DNA from: Methylobacterium sp. GXS13
GTDB lineage: Bacteria; Pseudomonadota; Alphaproteobacteria; Rhizobiales; Beijerinckiaceae
Assembly: GCF_001455965.1 (NCBI RefSeq)
Contig: NZ_LKKO01000026.1
Coordinates: 19,908 to 83,907, forward strand
Length of the DNA: 64,000 nt
Direction of reading: 5' to 3'
This document shows, piece after piece, positions 1 to 7,822 of the stretch (positions are counted from its first letter, which is position 1; the number at the start of each line of letters is the position of its first letter). A program made the translations under genes and the position numbers. The notes beneath the pieces were generated by a model. That model worked only from the letters and a program-made list of their open reading frames with translations. It was not told the DNA's origin and did not search any database.

Positions 1-126
1 ATATGCAGCGACCATCAAGGTCGCGATCGAGACCCCGTAGCAAAGTTTCATTCCCGGCCCCCAAGCCTGCGGCCATTCGGCCTGCGACGGGTGATTTAGC
101 GGAAACGACACGGTCGCATGCGTCAT
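1..126 (-). CDS. Possible N-terminus of a membrane protein, cut by window edge
   Basis: An open frame starts at ATG 126 on the minus strand and stays open to base 1 (42 codons). It begins MTHATVSFPLNHPSQAEW and ends with a hydrophobic stretch (KLCYGVSIATLMVAAY) that could open a transmembrane helix. No clear Shine-Dalgarno is seen, and the bases upstream are AT-rich, fitting a promoter region shared with the plus-strand reading frame at 205. No family is recognised, and the frame may be chance. Confidence 0.3.
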   Translation of the reverse strand, partial: MTHATVSFPLNHPSQAEWPQAWGPGMKLCYGVSIATLMVAAY

Positions 127-204
127 AATTAAGTCATAATAACTTGAATCGTCAATTGTATCCCACTTGCAACAGATCCATATCTTAGCCGGCATAAATC
201 TGTT

Positions 205-453
205 GTGACTCTTATCGGCGATACGCTGAGCATCGACCTGAAATCCGTCCGAAAAATCTTCCCCCGCAGCGCCCGGCGCAACGCGAATCCTTCGTTTCAG
301 GCTCGCACGATCCGCGGCTGGATGTCTGATTTCGGCATACGGACTGGCCGGCGCCCGATCAGTAAATACCTGGGCCCAAGGCTTTGGGAAGACGGACTAG
401 ACCTCGCCCCAATTGATATCTTCGGATCATTTGCAGAAGACGAACGAATATAA
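205..453 (+). CDS. Small hypothetical protein, 82 aa, doubtful
   Basis: A GTG-started 82-residue frame with a basic middle part (SARRNANP, IRTGRRPISKYLGPRLW). No signal peptide, membrane segment or known motif is visible. It lies in AT-richer DNA ahead of the phosphate transporter gene. Codon use is less GC-biased at third positions than in neighbouring genes, so it is either a foreign or ORFan gene or not coding. Confidence 0.25.
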   Translation: MTLIGDTLSIDLKSVRKIFPRSARRNANPSFQARTIRGWMSDFGIRTGRRPISKYLGPRLWEDGLDLAPIDIFGSFAEDERI

Positions 454-468
454 TGCTTCCTCGAATCC

Positions 469-496
469 GGTCTGTAAAACGTCACTGAACCGTCAT
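469..496 (+). promoter_or_regulatory. PHO-box-like repeats upstream of pit
   Basis: CGTCA occurs at 480-484 and again at 491-495, exactly 11 bp apart, with a weaker GGTCT match one period upstream (469-473). PhoB sites are built from (T/C)GTCA units at 11-bp spacing. The site ends about 50 bp before the pit start. In Sinorhizobium the low-affinity pit system is repressed by PhoB, so a repressor site is plausible. This is a motif match only. Confidence 0.35.
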
Positions 497-548
497 CCCG
501 CAATCCTAATCCCGCCTCGCTTCCGAAGACGAGTCAACGCGAGGGCCC

Positions 549-2177
549 ATGTCCGATTCCGCCGTAATGTCGCCGCCCATAACGAGAGTCAGGCCCGAAG
601 GCGGTCCGCGCCTCGAATCCGGGACGCCGATGGCCGGCGTGATCGCCTTCCTGTCGGTGCTGGTGGCCGGCCTCGGCTACGCGGTGGTGAGCCTCGTCAC
701 CGACATGAACGCGGTCGGCGAAGCGCCCCTGGCCTACGGAGCCTTCGCGCTGCTCGGGCTGGCCCTTCTGATCGCCCTCGCCTTCGAGTTCGTGAACGGA
801 TTCCACGACACCGCCAACGCGGTGGCGACGGTGATCTACACCCATTCGATGCCGCCCCTGGTGGCGGTGGTCTGGTCGGGCTTCTTCAACTTCCTGGGGG
901 TGATGCTGTCCTCCGGCGCGGTGGCCTACGCCATCGTCACCCTGCTGCCGGTGGAGCTGATCCTGCATGTCGGCTCGGGGGCCGGCTACGCGATGATCTT
1001 CGCGCTGCTGCTCGCCGCCATCATCTGGAATCTCGGGACCTGGGCCTTCGGCCTGCCCAATTCCTCGTCGCACGCGCTGATCGGCTCGGTGATCGGCGTC
1101 GGCCTCGCCAACCAGCTGATGAACGGCGGCACCCGCACCGCCGGGGTGGATTGGAACCAGGTGCTCAACGTCTTCAAGGCCCTGCTGTTCTCGCCCGTCT
1201 GTGGCTTCGTGCTCGCGGCGCTGCTGCTGCTCGCGCTGAAATTCGCGGTGCGGCGCAAGGACCTCTACGAGGCCCCCCAGAGCGAGGCGCCGCCGCCGGT
1301 GTGGATCCGCGGCATCCTGATCCTGACCTGCACCCTGGTGTCGTTCTTCCACGGCGGCAATGACGGGCAGAAGGGCATGGGCCTGATCATGCTGATCCTG
1401 ATCGGCGCCGCCCCGACGGCCTACGCGCTCAACCGGACCATGTCGGATTCCACGACCCCGGCCTTCATCCAGACCTCGATGGCGGCGAGCCAAGTCTTCT
1501 CCACCCGGGCCGGCGAGGCGGTCCTGCCGGAAGTCGCGCAGGCCCGCGACACGGTGACGGACGCGCTGAAGTCCAAGGATCTGAACAAGCCGTCGGTCTA
1601 CGCCGCGCTCGCCGCGCTCTCGACCGGCATCGCCACCAGCGTGAAGAACTACGGCGCGATCCGCACGGTACCGGCCGCCCAGACGGAGAACATGCGCAGC
1701 GACATGTACCTCGCCGCCGACGCGGTGCGGCTGCTGCCGGCCGCCGGGGCCGATCTGTCGGAGGCCGAGAAGGCGACCCTGAAGAGCTATACCGGGCTGC
1801 TCAACGACGGCACCCGCTATATTCCGGGCTGGGTGAAGGTCTGCGTCGCGCTGGCGCTCGGCCTCGGCACGATGGTGGGCTGGAAGCGCATCGTCGTGAC
1901 GGTGGGCGAGCGGATCGGCAAGACCCACCTCACCTACGCCCAGGGCGCGTCGGCCGAGATCGTGGCCGCGGGCACGATCGGGCTCGCCGAGTTGTACGGC
2001 CTGCCGGTCTCGACCACGCATATCCTGTCGTCGGGCGTCGCCGGCACCATGGCGGCCAACGGCTCGGGCCTGCAGATGGCCACGGTGCGCAACATGGCGC
2101 TCGCCTGGGTGCTGACCCTGCCGGCCGCCATCACGCTGGCGGCGGTGCTGTTCTACATCCTGCGCTACGTGTTCTGA
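549..2177 (+). CDS. pit: Inorganic phosphate transporter, Pit family
   Basis: 542-residue polytopic inner-membrane protein of the PiT family (low-affinity phosphate import coupled to cations). The first signature NGFHDTANAVAT is at residues 83-94. The second-half signature FFHGGNDGQKGMGL is at about 266-279. GLPNSSSHALIGS (168-180) and GLPVSTTHILSSG near the C-terminus are the paired re-entrant-loop motifs of the family. A long hydrophilic segment between about 300 and 410 matches the central cytoplasmic loop. The first 27 residues are a polar extension before helix 1. It is monocistronic, with a PHO-box-like site upstream and a double hairpin downstream. Confidence 0.93.
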   Translation: MSDSAVMSPPITRVRPEGGPRLESGTPMAGVIAFLSVLVAGLGYAVVSLVTDMNAVGEAPLAYGAFALLGLALLIALAFEFVNGFHDTANAVATVIYTHSMPPLVAVVWSGFFNFLGVMLSSGAVAYAIVTLLPVELILHVGSGAGYAMIFALLLAAIIWNLGTWAFGLPNSSSHALIGSVIGVGLANQLMNGGTRTAGVDWNQVLNVFKALLFSPVCGFVLAALLLLALKFAVRRKDLYEAPQSEAPPPVWIRGILILTCTLVSFFHGGNDGQKGMGLIMLILIGAAPTAYALNRTMSDSTTPAFIQTSMAASQVFSTRAGEAVLPEVAQARDTVTDALKSKDLNKPSVYAALAALSTGIATSVKNYGAIRTVPAAQTENMRSDMYLAADAVRLLPAAGADLSEAEKATLKSYTGLLNDGTRYIPGWVKVCVALALGLGTMVGWKRIVVTVGERIGKTHLTYAQGASAEIVAAGTIGLAELYGLPVSTTHILSSGVAGTMAANGSGLQMATVRNMALAWVLTLPAAITLAAVLFYILRYVF

Positions 2178-2186
2178 CGCAGCAAT

Positions 2187-2252
2187 CCCGCCCTCCCCGG
2201 GCGGGCGTTCAGACAGGCAGGGCCGTTTCCGCGATCGGCGGAAGCGGCCCTG
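2187..2252. terminator. Double hairpin between convergent genes
   Basis: Stem CCCGCCC/GGGCGGG (2187-2193 with 2199-2205, 5-nt loop) is followed by a 15-bp stem with one mismatch (2218-2232 with 2238-2252). They lie between the end of pit and the end of the convergent minus-strand gene at 2283, so a bidirectional terminator is likely. There is no U-tract. Confidence 0.55.
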
Positions 2253-2282
2253 TCGCTTTCAGTCCCGGCTATTCGGGACGTC

Positions 2283-2510
2283 TCAGGGGCGCGCCATGGC
2301 GCGCACATAGGCCAGACAGGTCCGGCGTGCGGCGACGGTCTCGATCGCCATGAAGGCCGTCACGAGGTCCGCCGCCTGGACCACGATCTCACTCGGTTCC
2401 GGCTCGTCCGGGAAGAATGCGGCGACCGGCAGGTGGAGCGTATCGGCGATGCGGTCCAGGATCGCCGCGGAGCGGTCCATCTCGGAAAGCCCATGGACAG
2501 GCCGGGTCAT
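2283..2510 (-). CDS. Small hypothetical protein downstream of mucR-like gene
   Basis: 75 residues on the minus strand, 15 bp after the stop of the MucR-like gene and so probably co-transcribed. The segment ILDRIADTLHLPVAAFF resembles the stretch after the helix-turn-helix in XRE-type regulators, but no complete DNA-binding domain is present. The rest is acidic then helical (VVQAADLVTAFMAIETVAARRT). It may be a remnant or a partner of the regulator. Function is unknown. Confidence 0.55.
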   Translation of the reverse strand: MTRPVHGLSEMDRSAAILDRIADTLHLPVAAFFPDEPEPSEIVVQAADLVTAFMAIETVAARRTCLAYVRAMARP

Positions 2511-2525
2511 GGCGCAGGCCGTCGC

Positions 2526-2951
2526 TCAACCGACCTGGTTGCCGAGCTGGATCGCCCGGGCAATCTCGGAGCGCCGCGCGGCGTAGCCCGGAGCGACCAT
2601 CGGATAATCGGCGGGCAGGCCGAACTTGGCCCGGTAGCGCTCGGGCGTCAGGCCGTTGGCGGTGAGGTGGCGCTTGAGCGTCTTGTACGACCGGCCGTCG
2701 ATGAAGCTGATCAGGCCGTCTTGACCGATCGAGGCCTCGATCTGTGCGGCGGACGGGCCGTTCCAGGCCGTGGCGGATCCGGCTGGGTTCTTGTGAAGCA
2801 CCGCGATCGCCGCATGAACTTGGTCGATCAGCACCGGCAATTCCCCAGCCCCAACGGGGTTTCGCGACACGTAGGCGGCGACGATCGCGCCGACTTTCTC
2901 AAGCAGGAAGGATGAGCGGGGTTCGGACGGGTTGATCATGTCGGAGGTCAC
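2526..2951 (-). CDS. MucR/Ros-family transcriptional regulator lacking the zinc cysteines
   Basis: 141 residues. The C-terminal half carries the Ros/MucR DNA-binding core: SYKTLKRHL, GLTPERYRAKFGLPADYP, then MVAPGYAARRSEIA. Where Ros has Cys-x2-Cys of its zinc finger, this protein has Gly and Ser (DGLISFIDG), while the histidine of LKRHL is kept. Cysteine-less MucR homologues are known in Mesorhizobium, so this need not mean loss of function. The start could also be Met5. It is divergent from the AraC array, with repeated GTGATCGATCG sequences between them. Such regulators control surface polysaccharide, motility and stress genes in relatives; targets here are unknown. Confidence 0.85.
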   Translation of the reverse strand: MTSDMINPSEPRSSFLLEKVGAIVAAYVSRNPVGAGELPVLIDQVHAAIAVLHKNPAGSATAWNGPSAAQIEASIGQDGLISFIDGRSYKTLKRHLTANGLTPERYRAKFGLPADYPMVAPGYAARRSEIARAIQLGNQVG

Positions 2952-2980
2952 TGTTCAAAATTTCGCTATGAATACCCCTG

Positions 2981-3023
2981 GTGATCGATCGACGGCCCGA
3001 AGGTCCGCCCCAGTGATCGATCG
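2981..3023. promoter_or_regulatory. Direct repeat pair in the mucR/araC divergent region
   Basis: GTGATCGATCG occurs at 2981-2991 and 3013-3023, 32 bp start to start (about three helical turns), in the 239-bp region between the divergent MucR-like and AraC-like genes. Same-face direct repeats fit a regulator operator. Which protein binds is unknown. Confidence 0.35.
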
Positions 3024-3190
3024 CCGCAGGATGGCCCGCCGCGGCCGGGTTGCCACGGAAACCTCAAGTTGCTTCAGTGCATCCCTTGAGGCTGGAAACA
3101 ATATACAATATGTGTCCGGCGGCGCTTGTCTGAAGACGCGGATCCCTTGTCCCCGCCGCGCGAAACGCCGGTCGATAAAAAAATTTACTT

Positions 3191-3766
3191 ATGAAAGCAC
3201 TGTTTTCGACCGACGGGCTTAACCCCTCGCAGAGCTTTCGGCGGTGGCGGGAAACGCTGGTCGGGCGTGGTGTCCCCCTCGAGCAGGCGCGCCTCGATGA
3301 CGGTCCGTTCGCCGCCAAGCTGGAAGCGGCCGGCGTCGGCCCGCTGCTGCTGCTCACCCGCGTTTCGCATGGCGCGATGCGCAGCGAGGCGACGCGCGGG
3401 CTGATCCAGCGCAACGGCAAGGACGGCACCGTCGTGGTCCAGCGCGCCAAGGCGCATGTCGAGTCCCGTCTCGGCGACCCGACCCTCGACGCGCCGCAGC
3501 TCCCCGCGGCGGTGGGCGTCTCCCTGCGCCGGCTCCAGGAATTGTTCCACGCGCGCGGCCAGCACATCTCCGACTGGATCTGGCAGCGCCGACTGGAGGT
3601 CGCGGCCAAGCGCCTGGTCGACCCGGGCAGCGCCCACCTGCCGATCGGCACGCTGGCCTTCGGCTGCGGCTTCGCCAGCCAGGCCCGTTTCTCCCGCCGC
3701 TTCAAAGAGCGCTACGGCAGCACTCCCCGCGAGTATCGCCACGCCGCATTTGAAAGCATCCCGTAG
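3191..3766 (+). CDS. AraC-family regulator, internally deleted (first of three paralogues)
   Basis: 191 residues. Residues 1-68 match the N-terminal start of the two following paralogues (FSTDGL opening, ...MRSEAT). From residue 79 (GTVVVQRAK) to the end it matches their AraC helix-turn-helix domain, including QLPAAVGVSLRRLQELF, HISDWIWQRRLE and CGFASQARFSRRF. The 128 residues in between, most of the cupin-like ligand-binding domain, are missing in frame; ten unrelated residues (RGLIQRNGKD) span the join. It should bind DNA without normal effector sensing. The ATG is preceded by an AT-rich leader. The next paralogue starts 38 bp downstream. Confidence 0.85.
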   Translation: MKALFSTDGLNPSQSFRRWRETLVGRGVPLEQARLDDGPFAAKLEAAGVGPLLLLTRVSHGAMRSEATRGLIQRNGKDGTVVVQRAKAHVESRLGDPTLDAPQLPAAVGVSLRRLQELFHARGQHISDWIWQRRLEVAAKRLVDPGSAHLPIGTLAFGCGFASQARFSRRFKERYGSTPREYRHAAFESIP

Positions 3767-3804
3767 GCCACCGCGCTACCCGGCATCGCCAGGGAACAGG
3801 ACCC

Positions 3805-4764
3805 GTGCAACCCGTTTTTTCGACCGACGGCCTCCACCCGCAGAACAGCTTCAAGATCTGGCGGGAGGTGCTGTTCGAACGGCTCGTGCCGATCAAGATG
3901 GAGCGGCTGGACGACCGGCCGTTCGCCGGCAGGATCGAGGTCGCCAATGTCGGCTCCCTCAACATGAGCCGCGTCACGCAGGGCGCCCTGCGCAGCGAGA
4001 CGACGCCCCAGGCCGCGCGCCAGCACGACAGGGCCGGCATGGCGGTCGTGGTGTTCAAGCTCGCCGGCGCGTCGTCCTGCCTTCAGGACGGCCGAGACTC
4101 GGTGCAGCGACCCGGCGACATCGTCGTGCTCGACCATCGGCCCGCCGTGGTGACGACCGGCCCCGGCAGCCAATCCCTGTTCCTGGAGCTGCCGCGCGAG
4201 CGCCTGGAGAGCATGCTCGGCCCGACCCGGCTCTATACGGCGCTGTCGATGGGCGCGGAGCTGGCTTCGAGCAGCCTGGCATCGGCCTTCTTCCGCGAGC
4301 TGATCCAGATGCGCCACCGGCTCGATCCCGACGCGGCGGAACGGATGTCGACGATCGGCGTCGATCTGATCGTGGCCTGCATCGCCGAGCGGATGGCCAA
4401 GGACGTGCCGCAGCCGCTCCACGGCACCGTCGTGGTCCAGCGTGCCAAGGCGTTCGTCGAGGCCAATCTCGGCGCGGCGACCCTCGATCCGCCGCAACTC
4501 GCCGCGGCAGTGGGTGTGTCGCTGCGTCGGCTTCAGGAGCTGTTCCACGAGCGCGGCCAGCACATTTCCGACTGGATCTGGCAGCGTCGGCTGGAGGCGG
4601 CGTCCAAACGGCTGGCCGACCCGAGCGGCGCGCACGTACAGATCGGTGCGGTGGCCTTCGGCTGCGGTTTTGCCAGCCAGGCGCATTTCTCCCGCCGCTT
4701 CCGGGAACGCTACGGCATGCCGCCCAGCGAATACCGACACGCGGCCCTTTTGCGCACGGCTTGA
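3805..4764 (+). CDS. AraC-family regulator (second paralogue, full length)
   Basis: 319 residues starting at GTG behind AGGGAACAGG. The N-terminal part (about 1-200) is an AraC-binding-like cupin domain (PF14525 type) with LRSETT and the strand-rich GDIVVLDHRPAVVTTGPG. Two helix-turn-helix motifs follow at about 220-319 (LAAAVGVSLRRLQELF; VAFGCGFASQAHFSRRF). It lies 38 bp behind the deleted paralogue, so the two are probably co-transcribed. Its ligand and targets are unknown. Confidence 0.9.
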   Translation: MQPVFSTDGLHPQNSFKIWREVLFERLVPIKMERLDDRPFAGRIEVANVGSLNMSRVTQGALRSETTPQAARQHDRAGMAVVVFKLAGASSCLQDGRDSVQRPGDIVVLDHRPAVVTTGPGSQSLFLELPRERLESMLGPTRLYTALSMGAELASSSLASAFFRELIQMRHRLDPDAAERMSTIGVDLIVACIAERMAKDVPQPLHGTVVVQRAKAFVEANLGAATLDPPQLAAAVGVSLRRLQELFHERGQHISDWIWQRRLEAASKRLADPSGAHVQIGAVAFGCGFASQAHFSRRFRERYGMPPSEYRHAALLRTA

Positions 4765-5144
4765 GGGGCTGTGGTTCGGCTGCGCCAAAGTCGTTGAGGA
4801 CATTGGGACACCGGCAGAAGTGCCATCGACGCCGCGCGAGCACTTCGCCTGCTCCAGCGCAGCCTTCCCAACCGCGGCCCGTCCCGGACAGGGCGAGAAT
4901 GAGCGTGGCAGGCTCCATCTGCCAGACCCGGAGCCGCAGGTGCCTGCGGTGCCGTATTGCATAATCCAGGTCGTTTTTGATATGAAGACGCGGAATCAAC
5001 CAAATAAAAACGCCGCCTTTCAGAGCAGATATTTCGTTCTTATCCAGAAAAAATCGACAAAAAATCAAAAGCCATAGATCATTCTGCGAAAGCGCATCGC
5101 AAATTCATTTCGCGAGATCGACCAACAAGAATGGAATAATATTT
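4765..5144. other. Intergenic region before third araC paralogue
   Basis: 380 bp with no convincing gene. The first half has normal GC. The second half (about 4965-5144) is strikingly AT-rich, with A-runs near 5047-5070, and looks like a promoter region or a MucR/H-NS-type binding zone. TGAAGACGCGGA at 4983-4994 also occurs upstream of the first paralogue at 3131-3142. Confidence 0.5.
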
Positions 5145-6104
5145 ATGAAATTATTGTTTTCGACCGAGAGGCTGCCGATCAAATCAAGGTTCGAGCGCTG
5201 GCTCGAGATGCTTGAGGAGCAACGCCTTCCGCTCGAGCAGGAGCAACTCGACGCCGCGCCCTTCGAGGCCAAGCTCGAGATCGCCACGCTGGGTCCCCTG
5301 ACGATGACTCGGGTGTCGGAGGGCCCGCTGCGCAGCGAGGCGACGCCGAGCGCGATCCGCCGTCTCGGTGACGAGGGCTGCATCAGCGTGGGCTTCACGC
5401 TGGCCGGCATAACGAAAGTCCAGCAGCGGGATCGGGCAACGGCCCAGCGTCAGGGCGATCTGGTGGTGATCGAGCATCAGCCGACGGTGATGACGACGAG
5501 CCCGGGCAATCAGTCCCTGTACCTGAAGATGCCCCGCGAACGTCTGGAGAGCGCGCTCGGCCCGGCCCGACACTACGCGGCCCTGACCATAGGCTCGGAG
5601 CTGGCCACCGCGACCCTGGCGATGAGCTTCTTCGTGGAACTGAGCCGCATGCATCACCAACTCGATCCCGCGACGGCGGTCCGCATGGGATCGATCGGTG
5701 TGGACCTGATCGTGGCCAGCATCGCGGAACGGATGGCCCGGGACGTGCCCCTGCCGCTCAGCGACTCCGTTCTGGTCCAGCGGGCCAAGGCGCATGTCGA
5801 GGCCAACCTCGGCGACCCGACCCTCGACCCGCCCCAGGTCGCAGCCGCACTCGGCGTGTCGCTGCACCGGCTCCGGGACCTGTTCCGCACGCACGGCCAG
5901 CACGTCTCGGATTGGATCTGGCAGCGCCGGCTGGAGGTCGCAGCGGATCGCCTCGCCGACCCGGCCTGCGCCCACATCACCGTCGGCACCCTGGCCGGCG
6001 GCTGCGGCTTCAGCAGCCGCACCCATTTCTCCCGCCGGTTCAAGGACCGGTTCGGCCTAGCGCCCGGCGAGTTCCGGCACGCCGTCGGACTGGCCGGGCA
6101 CTAG
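5145..6104 (+). CDS. AraC-family regulator (third paralogue, full length)
   Basis: 319 residues, the same length and architecture as the second paralogue: cupin-like sensor (about 1-200) and two helix-turn-helix motifs (VAAALGVSLHRLRDLF; GGCGFSSRTHFSRRF). The opening MKLLFSTERLPIKSRFERWL matches the family start. It has its own AT-rich upstream region and is probably a separate transcript. Its stop codon lies inside a palindromic repeat that begins at 6101. Confidence 0.9.
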   Translation: MKLLFSTERLPIKSRFERWLEMLEEQRLPLEQEQLDAAPFEAKLEIATLGPLTMTRVSEGPLRSEATPSAIRRLGDEGCISVGFTLAGITKVQQRDRATAQRQGDLVVIEHQPTVMTTSPGNQSLYLKMPRERLESALGPARHYAALTIGSELATATLAMSFFVELSRMHHQLDPATAVRMGSIGVDLIVASIAERMARDVPLPLSDSVLVQRAKAHVEANLGDPTLDPPQVAAALGVSLHRLRDLFRTHGQHVSDWIWQRRLEVAADRLADPACAHITVGTLAGGCGFSSRTHFSRRFKDRFGLAPGEFRHAVGLAGH

Positions 6105-6206
6105 AGCGCTCGTCGCCGAAGTGGATACCGGTTCGGCGTAAACGAGCGCGTCAGATCAAAGACCTGGAACCATTCCCGGTCGCAGCGCGATCGGGAATGG
6201 CTCTAG
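6101..6206. repeat. Palindromic intergenic repeat (GCCGAAGTGGATACCGGTTC type)
   Basis: Outer arms CTAGAGC (6101-6107) and GCTCTAG (6200-6206) enclose GCCGAA...TTCGGC (6115-6120/6132-6137) and CCATTCCCG...CGGGAATGG (6170-6178/6192-6200). The core is a repeat type I recognise from Rhizobiales genomes. It lies between the convergent araC and MFS genes and covers the araC stop codon, so it may also terminate both. Confidence 0.75.
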
Positions 6207-6219
6207 CAGCCCGCCGCAC

Positions 6220-7545
6220 CTATTCAGGGCCGCGGTCGCTCCGGCGCAGGCTTGCCGGCATCGCGAACAGCAGGAGGACGGCGGCCACCAGGCAGAGGGA
6301 CCCGATGACGTAGAGGGCTGGCGTGGTGGATCCGGTCAGGTCCTTGACCCAGCCGACCATCACCGGGCTGACGATGCCGCCGAGCTGCCCCAGGGTGTTG
6401 ATCAGTGCGATGCCGCCCGCCGCGCCGACGCCGGTGACGAGCTTGGCCGGCAGGGTCCAGAAGGTCGGGATCGAAGCGACGATCCCGGCCCCCAGCAGCG
6501 CCAGCGCGAACATCAACGGCACGATCTGCCGGTCGAACAGGCCGGCGGTGAAGAACCCGATGGCGGCGGCGATCGCCAGCCCGGCGACGAATTTCGGCCG
6601 CTCGCCGGAGGCGTCGGACAGGCGTCCGACCACCACCATGCTGATCGCACCGCAGATATACGGGACCGACGTCAGGAAGCCGACATAGGCCGCGCTGCTG
6701 CCGCTCGCGGTCTTGATCAGGTCCGGCCCCCAGAAGTTCAGCCCATAGGAGCCGATCTGGAGGAGGAAGTAGACGAGCCCGATCATCAGGAAGCCCGGCT
6801 GGCGGATCGCCCCGAGGAGCGAATGGTCGCCGATCTCGCGGTTGTGGTGGGCGATCCGGGCCGACAGCAGCGCCTTCTCCGGCTCCGAGAGCCAGCGTGC
6901 GTCGGAGATCCGGTCGTCGAGGCGCATCAGGACCAGGGCGCCGAGCACGAGGCAGGGCAGGCCGCCGACCCGGAACAGCCATTGCCAGCCGGCGAGCCCG
7001 GCGACGCCGTTGAGGCCGCCGAGGATCAGGCCGGCGACCGGCGCCCCGACGATGCCTGAGAAGGCGGACGCCACGAACAGGAACGAGGTGATCCGCCCGC
7101 GATGCGAGGCCGGGAACCACAGGGTCAGGTAGTACAGGATGCCGGGCGCGAAGCCCGCCTCCATGGCGCCGATGATGAAGCGCAGGGTGTAGAAGTGCCA
7201 TTCGGTGCGGATGAAGATCATCAGCGCCGTGGCGATCCCCCAGGAGATCATGATCCGGGCGATCCAGCGGCGCGCGCCGACCCGGTACAGGAACAGGTTC
7301 GACGGCACCTCGAAGATGACGTAGCCGACCACGAACATGCTGGCGCCGAGCCCGTAGGCGACGTTGCTGAAGCCGAGGTCGCTCTGCAGCTGGAACTTGG
7401 CGAAGCTGATGTTGATCCGGTCGAAGAACGCGAACAGGTAGCAGACCATGATCAGCGGCATCAGCCGCCATGCCACCTTCCGGACGATGCCGGCCTCGGT
7501 CACGTCTTCTGGGCGCGCGGGCGCGCCGGTCACCGCGATGGCCAT
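6220..7545 (-). CDS. MFS transporter, anion:cation symporter type
   Basis: 441 residues, 12 predicted transmembrane helices in two halves. DRINISFAKFQLQSDLGFS after helix 1 and GFAPGILYYLTLWFP in helix 4/5 are typical of the ACS family (tartrate, phthalate, galactonate and similar organic anions). It follows the HMG-CoA lyase gene on the same strand after 277 bp that hold two repeats. The context suggests it imports the acid metabolised by the CoA-transferase/lyase pair. The substrate cannot be read from sequence. Confidence 0.88.
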   Translation of the reverse strand: MAIAVTGAPARPEDVTEAGIVRKVAWRLMPLIMVCYLFAFFDRINISFAKFQLQSDLGFSNVAYGLGASMFVVGYVIFEVPSNLFLYRVGARRWIARIMISWGIATALMIFIRTEWHFYTLRFIIGAMEAGFAPGILYYLTLWFPASHRGRITSFLFVASAFSGIVGAPVAGLILGGLNGVAGLAGWQWLFRVGGLPCLVLGALVLMRLDDRISDARWLSEPEKALLSARIAHHNREIGDHSLLGAIRQPGFLMIGLVYFLLQIGSYGLNFWGPDLIKTASGSSAAYVGFLTSVPYICGAISMVVVGRLSDASGERPKFVAGLAIAAAIGFFTAGLFDRQIVPLMFALALLGAGIVASIPTFWTLPAKLVTGVGAAGGIALINTLGQLGGIVSPVMVGWVKDLTGSTTPALYVIGSLCLVAAVLLLFAMPASLRRSDRGPE

Positions 7546-7645
7546 CGTGTTCCTCCCTCGATTAGGTCCGCCCGTCGAAGACGGGTTCAGATGCGCGGGA
7601 CCGCCTTCGGATGGGCGGTTTCCTCGCGCCGTCTCTCAAGTCAGG

Positions 7646-7694
7646 GGTTCCCAAAGGGCGAGCCCTTTGGCGGGGTCAGGGGGCGGAGCCCCCG
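7646..7694. repeat. Short hairpin repeat (AAAGGGC-GCCCTTT type), copy 1
   Basis: CCAAAGGGCGAGCCCTTTGG, then CGGGGTCAGG and GGGCGGAGCCCCC: two adjacent hairpins. A near copy in inverse orientation lies at 33451-33506. It lies between HMG-CoA lyase and the MFS gene. Confidence 0.7.
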
Positions 7695-7705
7695 ATGCAT
7701 CCGGC

Positions 7706-7804
7706 TAGAGCATCGTCCCGGGAATCGGAACCGAGACGATGCTCTAGGCTTTTGATTTTGCATCATCTTTTCCAAAAGCCGGAAACCACCTTTCGGGATG
7801 ATGC
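7706..7804. repeat. Paired hairpin repeat (GCATCGTC type)
   Basis: First hairpin: TAGAGCATCGTC (7706-7717) with GACGATGCTCTA (7735-7746), 12 bp perfect. Second: 45-bp unit 7760-7804 with arms GCATCATC/GATGATGC around an AAAGCCGG-containing loop. The 45-bp unit recurs at 11410-11454 with paired changes in the stem. It sits just after the HMG-CoA lyase stop on that gene's transcript and may act as a terminator. Confidence 0.75.
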
Positions 7805-7822
7805 TTTAAGCCCGCCGTTCGC

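Noticed and set aside
534..2021. Long minus-strand frame opposite pit
   Set aside because: Arg/Gly/His-rich composition typical of the antisense of GC-rich genes; pit itself has full family motifs.
4765..5144. tRNA or small RNA in the AT-rich gap
   Set aside because: No cloverleaf arms or terminator; looks like a promoter region.
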